Assembly: GCA_040772085.1 (NCBI GenBank)
Contig: JAXGYU010000001.1
Coordinates: 1,178,001-1,242,000, forward strand
Source: JAXGMV01 sp040772085
GTDB lineage: Bacteria; Chloroflexota; Anaerolineae; Anaerolineales; Anaerolineaceae
Reading direction: 5' to 3'
Length of the DNA stretch: 64,000 nucleotides
Below are positions 57,786 through 64,000 of the stretch, piece by piece. Every line of letters begins with the position of its first letter. The first letter of the stretch is position 1. The translations under genes and the position numbers were made by a program. Below the pieces are notes generated by a model. The model had not been told where the DNA came from and made no database searches. It saw only the letters and a list, made by a program, of their open reading frames with translations.

Positions 57786-58979
57786 TCATCGGATGATTTC
57801 CCCCGCTTCCGCTGATAACTTCTCCAGCCGTTCAAGCAGGCTGATGAACTGCGGCGATGCCTCTTCATGTGTTGCTTCGTAATTATGGCGCAACTCTTTC
57901 AGACGCGACTCGATCTGCCGCAGGCTGGACGCCCGATGTAATTCAGTTGACCTTGTTGATGAAGATTCTACCTTGAATTGCGAAATACGCCTCATAATGA
58001 TATCCAGCGTTGTGCCTAGCGGCGGCGCGAGGAGCATACCCAAAAGCCCGAAGGTCTGTCCCAGCGCCATAAAAAGCATGATGGTCAGCCAGGTGCTATG
58101 GCGGCGGCGTTTGAAGAAACGGGGTTCTACAACCAGCTCCAGGACAAAATAAATGATGATGGTGAGAGCAAGCGCCAGCATTGTCGTGGTAATGCCGCTG
58201 GTCCACCATCCGATTAGGCCAACCGCGATCAGCGCAAAAAGGGCGCCGAGCCAGGGGATCAGCCAGACGACGGCGCCGAAGACAGCCAGTAAAGCGGCAA
58301 ATGGCAAACCGAGCAAGGCATATGTTGAGTAAAGCAAGAAGCCGGCAAGCAATGTCTGGACTGCTTCGCTGCGGATATAGGCGCCAAGGTCTTGTTCAAC
58401 TTCCTGGCTGATGACGCGCCACTTCTGGCGAACATCCAGCGGCAGGAACGACAGCCACAAGCGCTCAAAATGGTCGCGGTCAATCGTCCAGTAGATGCTC
58501 AGGATCAGGATAGCCAGCGCCTGACTGATGAAGCCAACGACTGACGATGTCAGCCCCAGGAAGCGAGTGGTCAGAACGGCGAGGTCTCCACCGGAAATCA
58601 ACTCGAGGAATTGGCTGCTGTCAGGCAGACGCGTGATCAGCCATTTCTGCAGCGGGCTGCCGGTCCGCCAGGTGAGCTGGATGGTGTCCAGGTCAAAGAC
58701 GGCTTTATCAGAGAGCTGCTGCAGGTTTGTGCCGACCGGGATGGCTATCAGCCCGAGCAGCAGCACAGCCACGACGATGATGTAAAGAAAAGTCAGCAGG
58801 ATCGCCAGTCCGCGTTTAACACCATAGCCTGTCAGTTGATCGACTGTCGGACGCGCGGCGGCTGTCAATGCAAAGGCAAGCAGAAACATGATGACGGCTT
58901 CAGGAAAAATGAATAAGACAGCCAGCGCCAGCAGCGTAACGCAGACGATGGCAGTGATGATAGCGATCTGCCTGATCAC
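57786..58979 (-). CDS. AI-2E family transporter (PerM-like), second copy
   Basis: Polytopic membrane protein of 397 residues with about eight helices, the central soluble region typical of the family (about 120-215), and the conserved LLGLPFAALLAVFGAVVWLIPWLGAL region. The C-terminal about 55 residues are a charged coiled-coil-like tail (SSLRQIESRLKELRHNYEATH). The start is GTG, overlapping the TGA of the upstream paralog. The family includes the putative AI-2 exporter TqsA and Na/H antiporters, so the substrate is open. Confidence 0.85.
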   Translation of the reverse strand: MIRQIAIITAIVCVTLLALAVLFIFPEAVIMFLLAFALTAAARPTVDQLTGYGVKRGLAILLTFLYIIVVAVLLLGLIAIPVGTNLQQLSDKAVFDLDTIQLTWRTGSPLQKWLITRLPDSSQFLELISGGDLAVLTTRFLGLTSSVVGFISQALAILILSIYWTIDRDHFERLWLSFLPLDVRQKWRVISQEVEQDLGAYIRSEAVQTLLAGFLLYSTYALLGLPFAALLAVFGAVVWLIPWLGALFALIAVGLIGWWTSGITTTMLALALTIIIYFVLELVVEPRFFKRRRHSTWLTIMLFMALGQTFGLLGMLLAPPLGTTLDIIMRRISQFKVESSSTRSTELHRASSLRQIESRLKELRHNYEATHEEASPQFISLLERLEKLSAEAGEIIR

Positions 58980-60292
58980 GCGGCACCTGCCTGTTCTGAT
59001 TCGGAAGCCTCGGTCAGAACTGCGCCGAGTTCCGCGGCCAGCATCTCCAGTTGGGCGTCAAAATCTCCCTGCGCGTTCATCTCATCCAGTTCGCGGTCGC
59101 GCACCAAGCCGCGCACATCTTCCTGCAACTCATTGTTTTCAAAGCGCAGGACTTCCAGCCGGCTGCGGCCCGTGATCTCTGCCTCAAGGCTCTTTTGCCG
59201 CCTGCTTTCCAGCAGCCTGCTGGCGATCAGCATGGCTGATGCGGCGACCGGTACAGCCAGCAACCCGCCAGCGAGTCCGAACAGCGAGGTGAAAAAGACA
59301 AACGCCAGAAGCGTGATGACCGGGCTGACCCCGACAGATTTTTTCATCACCCGCGGCACAAGCAGGTGATTTTCAAGCTGCTGAATGACCAGCGTGCCGA
59401 CGACCACCCAAAGCACCTTGTCGTTGCCCATCGTCAGCGCCACCGCCAATGCCGGTACTGCGCCGAGGAAGGGTCCGATGATGGGGATGGCTTCCATGAT
59501 GCCGGCAATCAGCGCCATAAGCAAGGCGTAGGGCAACCCAAGGGCGAAATACAGCACAGCCGACATCACCCCGATGATCAGGCACAAGAGCGCTTGACCG
59601 CGCACCCAGTCACTAATGACCTTCTCAATTTCCTCAATGAATTGACGCACCTCTGGCCGCTTGTCGACCGGCACAAAGAACAGATTGACCAACATAATCG
59701 AGTTCCGGTCAACCGTGATGACTAATGAGAGCAAAAACACCATTGCCAGGATGAAAAGCGTGCTCAGCAGTTTGAGGCTGAACGCGCCTGCCGCGTTGAG
59801 CTGGTCTGCAGATTCTACGGCTGTCTCAGGCGCAGCGGCTGTCGACGAGACCAAGGTCAGCGGCAGTTTGTTAGCTACGTATGCGATGATATTGCTGGTC
59901 GAGTTAACCAGCGTGTCACGCACGGTCGTGTAGTAGTCATTGATGACGGGCATAATCCCCATGCCCTCGCCGGTGATTAGCGGGATCACGCTGATGGCAA
60001 CGGCGACCAGCGCGATCAGCAGGATGACAAAGATGGTGACGCCGCCCACCCCGCGCGGAACACCTCGTCTCTCCATCCAGTCGACAGCCGGCCTGACCGC
60101 GGTGCTGATTACGATCGCGCCGGCCAGACCAATAATGATCAGGTTATATTTGACGATCAAGAGAAAAGCGACGACCACAGCGACAACGACCAAAGTGGCA
60201 AAAACCACTTTCAGCGGTGTGACCGCTTTCAGCGCCTGTTCGATCGGGAAAGCAGCAGATTGCTCGTCGGGTGAACCGTTCTTCATCGTCAT
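58976..60292 (-). CDS. AI-2E family transporter (PerM-like), first copy
   Basis: Polytopic membrane protein, 438 residues from the ATG at 60292, which has GGAAG 8 nt upstream. The longer open frame to 60487 reads through an unlikely non-membrane extension. Family landmarks are FALGLPYALLMALIAGIMEAIPIIGPFLGAVPALAVAL (split across helices) and the soluble loop with VDRNSIMLVNLFF. The C-terminal about 90 residues form a charged coiled coil. It overlaps the downstream paralog by 4 bp (GTGA), so the two may form a heteromer. Confidence 0.87.
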   Translation of the reverse strand: MTMKNGSPDEQSAAFPIEQALKAVTPLKVVFATLVVVAVVVAFLLIVKYNLIIIGLAGAIVISTAVRPAVDWMERRGVPRGVGGVTIFVILLIALVAVAISVIPLITGEGMGIMPVINDYYTTVRDTLVNSTSNIIAYVANKLPLTLVSSTAAAPETAVESADQLNAAGAFSLKLLSTLFILAMVFLLSLVITVDRNSIMLVNLFFVPVDKRPEVRQFIEEIEKVISDWVRGQALLCLIIGVMSAVLYFALGLPYALLMALIAGIMEAIPIIGPFLGAVPALAVALTMGNDKVLWVVVGTLVIQQLENHLLVPRVMKKSVGVSPVITLLAFVFFTSLFGLAGGLLAVPVAASAMLIASRLLESRRQKSLEAEITGRSRLEVLRFENNELQEDVRGLVRDRELDEMNAQGDFDAQLEMLAAELGAVLTEASESEQAGAA

Positions 60293-60478
60293 ACCAATAA
60301 CTTCCAACGCACCAAGTTCGAATAAAGTTACACTGATTTTACATCCAGACGGGGCAAAATACGAGAAGGGACAAGCTTTGTCACTCGCGTTGTAGAAATT
60401 TTCAGTAATTAACAATACCGGATTCCCACCAGAGAACAAATAACGCAATACCGACGGTTTTGACTTGTCGCCTCCACT

Positions 60479-60484
60479 TATAAT
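60479..60484 (+). promoter_or_regulatory. -10 box for a possibly leaderless metallophosphoesterase mRNA
   Basis: TATAAT ends 6 bp before the ATG at 60491, so a transcript started at the normal distance would begin at or next to the start codon. No Shine-Dalgarno sequence precedes the ATG. The nearest -35-like TTGACT (60460-60465) has only 13 bp spacing. Confidence 0.45.
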
Positions 60485-60490
60485 CAACGC

Positions 60491-61414
60491 ATGATCAGGT
60501 CTCTTCGATGGTTCAGCATGGTTGCATTGATGACAGCCATCCTATTTGTTCATCATTCCGCAAATGCAGTAAGCATTCCCATCCGCCCTACAGGACACCC
60601 CCTCACCCTGGCCGTCATCGCTGATTACGGCGATGCCACGCCCAACGCCGCAGATGTCGCCGCGCTGGTCAAAAGCTGGCAGCCCGATTACATCATCACT
60701 GCCGGCGATAACAACTACCCCATCGGCGCGGCAGAAACGATTGACAGCAACATAGGTCGGTTTTTCAGCGAATACATTTACCCCTATCACGGCACATACA
60801 CGCCAGGCCAGTCGCCGAACCGCTTCTATCCGGCGCTCGGCAACCACGACGTGATGAGCTACAAGGGACAGCCCTACTTCGATTACTTCGAATTGCCAGG
60901 CAATGAGCGCTACTATGACGTCGATCTTGGAGCGGTGCATTTGTACGTGCTCAACAGCAATGACTCCGAACCGGACGGATTCCGCGCCAATTCAGTCCAG
61001 GCAGACTGGCTGAAGCAGCAGCTTGCCTTACATCGCGACCAGTGGAATCTCGTTGTCCTGCATGACCCACCTTATTCCTCCGGACATCACGGTTCGGCGT
61101 CATGGCTGCGCTGGCCATTCAAAGAATGGGGCGCGGACCTGGTGATCAGCGGGCATGACCATAGCTACGAGCGTCTGGTTGTTGATGATCTGACATATGT
61201 GGTCAACGGCCTCGGCGGACAGAGCTTTTACCTCTTCAATGAGCCGCTGCCCGAGAGCATCATCCGTTATCGCGATGACAACGGCGCGCTCAAGATCACG
61301 GCCGACGCGAATACACTGCACGGCGCATTCATCACCCGCAAGGGTGAGGTAATCGATGAATTTACATCCGTCTGGTCACGGATCATCCGGTTAAGCGGCA
61401 GCGCGCGGCGATAG
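60491..61414 (+). CDS. Secreted calcineurin-like metallophosphoesterase
   Basis: Exported phosphoesterase of 307 residues with a Sec signal peptide (cleavage likely after HHSANA, near residue 27). The metal motifs are in order: ADYGD, AGDNNYP, GNHD, LHDPPYSSGHHG and GHDHSYER, matching the purple acid phosphatase/alkaline phosphatase-like branch. It would release phosphate from extracellular esters. Single gene, possibly leaderless. It is flanked by the convergent GNAT gene. Confidence 0.9.
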   Translation: MIRSLRWFSMVALMTAILFVHHSANAVSIPIRPTGHPLTLAVIADYGDATPNAADVAALVKSWQPDYIITAGDNNYPIGAAETIDSNIGRFFSEYIYPYHGTYTPGQSPNRFYPALGNHDVMSYKGQPYFDYFELPGNERYYDVDLGAVHLYVLNSNDSEPDGFRANSVQADWLKQQLALHRDQWNLVVLHDPPYSSGHHGSASWLRWPFKEWGADLVISGHDHSYERLVVDDLTYVVNGLGGQSFYLFNEPLPESIIRYRDDNGALKITADANTLHGAFITRKGEVIDEFTSVWSRIIRLSGSARR

Positions 61415-61450
61415 GGGTATCTTAACCAGCTTACCCTGTCCGCCTATAAA

Positions 61451-61900
61451 TCACAGTTCCAAAATGTAATACGCGTCCCCGTCCGCGCAATGCGTCAACC
61501 TGAACCCATTCGCTTCATAAAATTCGCGCGCGTCGGTCCAGGTTTCAGTGGTTTCCAGCACCACATACCGCAATCCACGATCCCGGGCACATGCAAGGAG
61601 CGCTTGCAGTATGGCTGTCGCAACACCCTGCCGGCGCATCTCGCGCGCGACTGACATGCGTACAATCTGACCGGCGTCATCACACGCCGGCACCAGCGCG
61701 CCGCAGCCAATGACACGCCCGTTGCAGCGCGCTACCAGGAAATCAGCGACGGCGTACGCATCCATCAAATTCTTCAAGTCAGGATTGCGGCTGGCATCAT
61801 ACACACCCCAATGCTCTGCCAAGCCAGTCTCGATCAATGCACGGACATCCGGGACATCAGCTTCTTGAAGCGGGCGAATTATCCAGTTCTGTGCCTTCAT
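61451..61900 (-). CDS. GNAT-family N-acetyltransferase
   Basis: Acetyl-CoA-dependent acetyltransferase, 149 residues from the ATG at 61900, whose N-terminus (NWIIRPLQEADVPDVRALIE) matches the usual GNAT start. The longer frame to 61948 overlaps the preceding gene by 17 bp. The acetyl-CoA loop is VAREMRRQGVATAILQALLA, and the final YETNGF-like segment (FYEANGFRLTHC) is present. Acceptor unknown. It follows the YgbA-like gene. Confidence 0.85.
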   Translation of the reverse strand: MKAQNWIIRPLQEADVPDVRALIETGLAEHWGVYDASRNPDLKNLMDAYAVADFLVARCNGRVIGCGALVPACDDAGQIVRMSVAREMRRQGVATAILQALLACARDRGLRYVVLETTETWTDAREFYEANGFRLTHCADGDAYYILEL

Positions 61901-61931
61901 AAAAAACTCGAGCCGGTTTGATAGGCTTGCC

Positions 61932-62234
61932 TTACGATCGCATGCCAAAGATATGCTTGATGAACTCCAGCGGCATCAGATACAGCATATGCGGACCAAC
62001 CGTTCGCATGACCTCGCGCATCATCTCACGCTGCACCTTCTGGTAGCAATGCGTGGTGCACTTGGAACAAAACGACTTCTCCTCACCGTACCGGCACAAG
62101 TCCAACTTTCGGTGGGAATATGCCAGCAATTCGCGGCAATCGTCGCACAAGTCTGATTGCTTGTGCTTCAAACGGCAGTAATGCCGTACCATTTTTTCAA
62201 CAATCTGTTTTTCTTTCTCAATCCGCTCGCCCAA
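61932..62234 (-). CDS. YgbA-family Cys-rich protein (nitrous oxide-stimulated promoter family)
   Basis: Small protein of 100 residues resembling E. coli YgbA. The Cys pattern is CDDCRELLAYSHRKLDLCRYGEE followed closely by FCSKCTTHCY, implying a bound metal or iron-sulfur site. In enterobacteria ygbA expression responds to nitric oxide through NsrR; no such site is visible here. The start is TTG with GAGGG 6 nt upstream, 26 bp after the carB-dapF stop, so it is likely in that operon. Function of the family is poorly defined. Confidence 0.82.
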   Translation of the reverse strand: MGERIEKEKQIVEKMVRHYCRLKHKQSDLCDDCRELLAYSHRKLDLCRYGEEKSFCSKCTTHCYQKVQREMMREVMRTVGPHMLYLMPLEFIKHIFGMRS

Positions 62235-62259
62235 ACTGAACCCTCACCATTTCGCGCGT

Positions 62260-64000
62260 TTAATAACTGAATTCACCTTCATAGACCAGAACAGCGTTGC
62301 CGGTCAAGGTGATGCGGTCATCAGTATAATTCACAATCAGGTCACCGCCAGGTGACTTGACGACAATATCCTCGCCCTTTTCGCAAAAGCCATTTTCAAC
62401 TGCCGCGACAACAGCAGCGCAGGCGCCGGTGCCACTGGTAATCACCTCACCATTTCCGCTCTCCCATACCCGCATTTTAACCGTGTTCTTATTGGCGACC
62501 CGGATATACTCGGTATTGACCCGCTCGGGGAAGTAGGCTGAATGTTCAAGCAACTTGCCTACACGGACCAGGTCGGCGTCATCCACCTTATCGGTAAAAA
62601 TCACACAATGCGGGTTGCCGATCGAGACGCAAGTAACGCGCAAGGTCTCGCCCTCGACTTCAAGGGGATAGTTGACAGCCCGGTCGACCGGAATGGTGGA
62701 GGGCATGGCAGCCGGATCAAGGTTGACCGGCCCCAGGTCAACGGTGGCGTAAATCACCTCGCCATGACGTGTGAACACCCGCACACTCTTCACGCCACTG
62801 CCAGTTTCCACCGTAAATTCTTCCCCGTCGACATACCCATGATCATATAGATATTTGCCGACGCAGCGCAGGTTATTGCCCGCGATCGACCCTTCCGAGC
62901 CATCACGGTTGAAGGAGCGCATGCGGGCGTCGGCCACCTGTGATTTTTCGATCAGCACCAGACTCGAGCTGCCGACACCATAATGCCGGTCGCACAGGGT
63001 GATACACAGCGATTCCGGGCAGGTGATGCTGCCATCAAAGTTCTCCATGATGATCGAATCATCACCGCAGGCATGCATCTTGGCAAAGTGGTGCTTCTCA
63101 GGATGATCACGCATATTATTGATGTCAACCAGCTCGGTGTTGTGCTGCGAATAACGGCTGGCGATGATCTCGGCAACCGCGTTGGCGGTGTCCAGTGAGG
63201 TCAGGCAAGGGATGCCATGCTGGAGCGCCCGGCGGTGCAGCGCGATGTAGTCCTCCACCGTGGCATCATAAACCGCGCCAGTATAGACGACATAGCTGAT
63301 GTTGCCGCTGTCGATCAGCCTGAAAGCCTCATCGCTGTCCTTAATACTCCTGACATAGATGACATCAATGCCGAGCTTCTCTATAGCTTGCGCCGTGTCG
63401 AACGTGGCATAAATTTTCATCCCCAGATCGTCCAGCTTCTTTGCCAGTGAGACAATCTCGTTATGGTCGCGGTTCTCTACGCTGATGAAGACGCCCAGCC
63501 CTTCTGTATCCCACGGCTGCTTGATGCTGATGCCTGCTGCCGACAAGCCCTTATACAGCGCCTCGTTGACTGTTTTACCAATGCCCAATACTTCACCGGT
63601 TGATTTCATTTCCGGTCCCAGGTAGGCGTTGACATCATTAAGCTTTTCGAATGAAAATACCGGCACTTTCACAGCGTAATAAGGCGGGATTTTATACAAG
63701 CCCGTACCGTAGCCGAGCGATTTTAGCGGCTGTCCGATCATCACGCGTGTAGCCAGATCCACCATGGGCACACCGGTCACCTTGCTGATATACGGCACGG
63801 TGCGCGATGCCCGCGGGTTGACCTCAATAACATAGAGCTCGTTGTTGTAGATCAAATATTGAATGTTCACCAGCCCGCGCGTTCCGAGCGAGAGCGCCAG
63901 CTTCCGCGAACTCTCAATCACATCCGAGAGCATTTTGTCGTGGATGTTGTAAGGCGGATAGACCGCGATCGAATCACCGCTATGGACGCCAGCTCGTTCA
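62260..64000 (-). CDS. Carbamoyl-phosphate synthase large chain fused to a DapF-like domain, 5' end beyond window
   Basis: One open frame enters from the right edge and covers two proteins. The upstream part (about 63094-64000) is the end of CarB: EAGVHSGDS-type ATP-grasp residues (ERAGVHSGDSIAV), YVIEVNPRASRTVPYISK and the allosteric MGS domain ending CLTSLDTANAVAEII. After about 20 linker residues a full diaminopimelate-epimerase fold follows (62260-63093): KMHACGDD, DRHYGVG, FNRDGSE, SIGNPHCVIF, FPERVNTEY. The two catalytic Cys are replaced: AGNNLRC where CGNGxRC is normal, and TSGTGACAA where ACGTGA is normal. CarB makes carbamoyl phosphate for arginine and pyrimidines; the fused domain may be a non-catalytic or retasked module. 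Confidence 0.88.
   Translation of the reverse strand, partial: ERAGVHSGDSIAVYPPYNIHDKMLSDVIESSRKLALSLGTRGLVNIQYLIYNNELYVIEVNPRASRTVPYISKVTGVPMVDLATRVMIGQPLKSLGYGTGLYKIPPYYAVKVPVFSFEKLNDVNAYLGPEMKSTGEVLGIGKTVNEALYKGLSAAGISIKQPWDTEGLGVFISVENRDHNEIVSLAKKLDDLGMKIYATFDTAQAIEKLGIDVIYVRSIKDSDEAFRLIDSGNISYVVYTGAVYDATVEDYIALHRRALQHGIPCLTSLDTANAVAEIIASRYSQHNTELVDINNMRDHPEKHHFAKMHACGDDSIIMENFDGSITCPESLCITLCDRHYGVGSSSLVLIEKSQVADARMRSFNRDGSEGSIAGNNLRCVGKYLYDHGYVDGEEFTVETGSGVKSVRVFTRHGEVIYATVDLGPVNLDPAAMPSTIPVDRAVNYPLEVEGETLRVTCVSIGNPHCVIFTDKVDDADLVRVGKLLEHSAYFPERVNTEYIRVANKNTVKMRVWESGNGEVITSGTGACAAVVAAVENGFCEKGEDIVVKSPGGDLIVNYTDDRITLTGNAVLVYEGEFSY

Noticed and set aside
60293..60487. 65-residue N-terminal extension of the AI-2E transporter gene
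   Set aside because: The extension lacks membrane-protein or signal character and a binding site, and overlaps the promoter region of the divergent gene. The ATG at 60292 has GGAAG upstream.

Overview
ORGANISM. The window reads as chromosomal DNA of a bacterium of the Chloroflexota, most likely class Anaerolineae. This is inferred from gene style, not from a marker gene: lipoproteins with long EAPAAT-type or Thr/Pro-rich linkers, two lipoproteins with NBR1-type Ig domains, several family-5 peptide transporters, creatininase-family paralogs, and frequent TTG starts behind good ribosome binding sites. No rRNA, tRNA, CRISPR array, transposase or phage gene was seen.

LAYOUT. (1) 0-3.6 kb: a cut-off small gene, alanine racemase, an Ig-domain lipoprotein and an ADP-ribosylglycohydrolase-family gene, ending at a bidirectional terminator. 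(2) 3.6-31.0 kb: 25 consecutive minus-strand genes with very short gaps, no U-tract terminator inside, and a strong promoter with a palindromic operator in front of the first gene, a GntR regulator. In transcription order: GntR, RraA-like protein, aminotransferase, aspartokinase, peptide-type ABC transporter 2 (SBP-B-C-D-F), two creatininase-like enzymes, aspartate-semialdehyde dehydrogenase, an unknown protein, an aspartoacylase-like deacylase, an amidase, ABC transporter 1 (SBP-B-C-D-F), two more creatininase-like enzymes, a second deacylase, an M20 peptidase and an M32 carboxypeptidase. It looks like a scavenging unit that imports small peptide- or amide-like compounds, splits them with a battery of amidohydrolases and feeds the aspartate family; the substrate is not known. 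(3) 31.2-40.75 kb: a clearly AT-richer block with a third complete ABC transporter and three prolidase/imidazolonepropionase-like amidohydrolases. It is probably acquired and functionally parallel to transporter 1. (4) 40.8-48.2 kb: malic enzyme, bacterioferritin, a membrane PAS-GAF-GGDEF protein, an MBL-fold hydrolase, a small helical protein, MsrA, a formate/nitrite-type channel and a YegP-like protein. (5) 48.2-52.7 kb: a DEAD-box helicase with an attenuator-like leader, an XRE repressor plus membrane-protein pair with a 22-bp perfect operator palindrome, a tandem array of decayed gene tails and GC-rich palindromes, and an Ig/peptidoglycan-binding lipoprotein. (6) 52.9-64 kb: homoserine kinase; a small cluster of DUF1801, ANT(6)-like, RidA-like, DinB/ClbS-like, TPR and serine hydrolase genes; two AI-2E-type permeases; a secreted metallophosphoesterase; a GNAT enzyme; a YgbA-like Cys-rich protein; and the 3' end of a gene fusing the carbamoyl-phosphate synthase large chain to a diaminopimelate-epimerase domain that has lost both catalytic cysteines.

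The most notable points are the CarB-DapF fusion with a dead racemase site, the 25-gene GntR-led array, and the threefold transporter-hydrolase module that repeatedly carries a strong hairpin between the binding-protein gene and the first permease gene.
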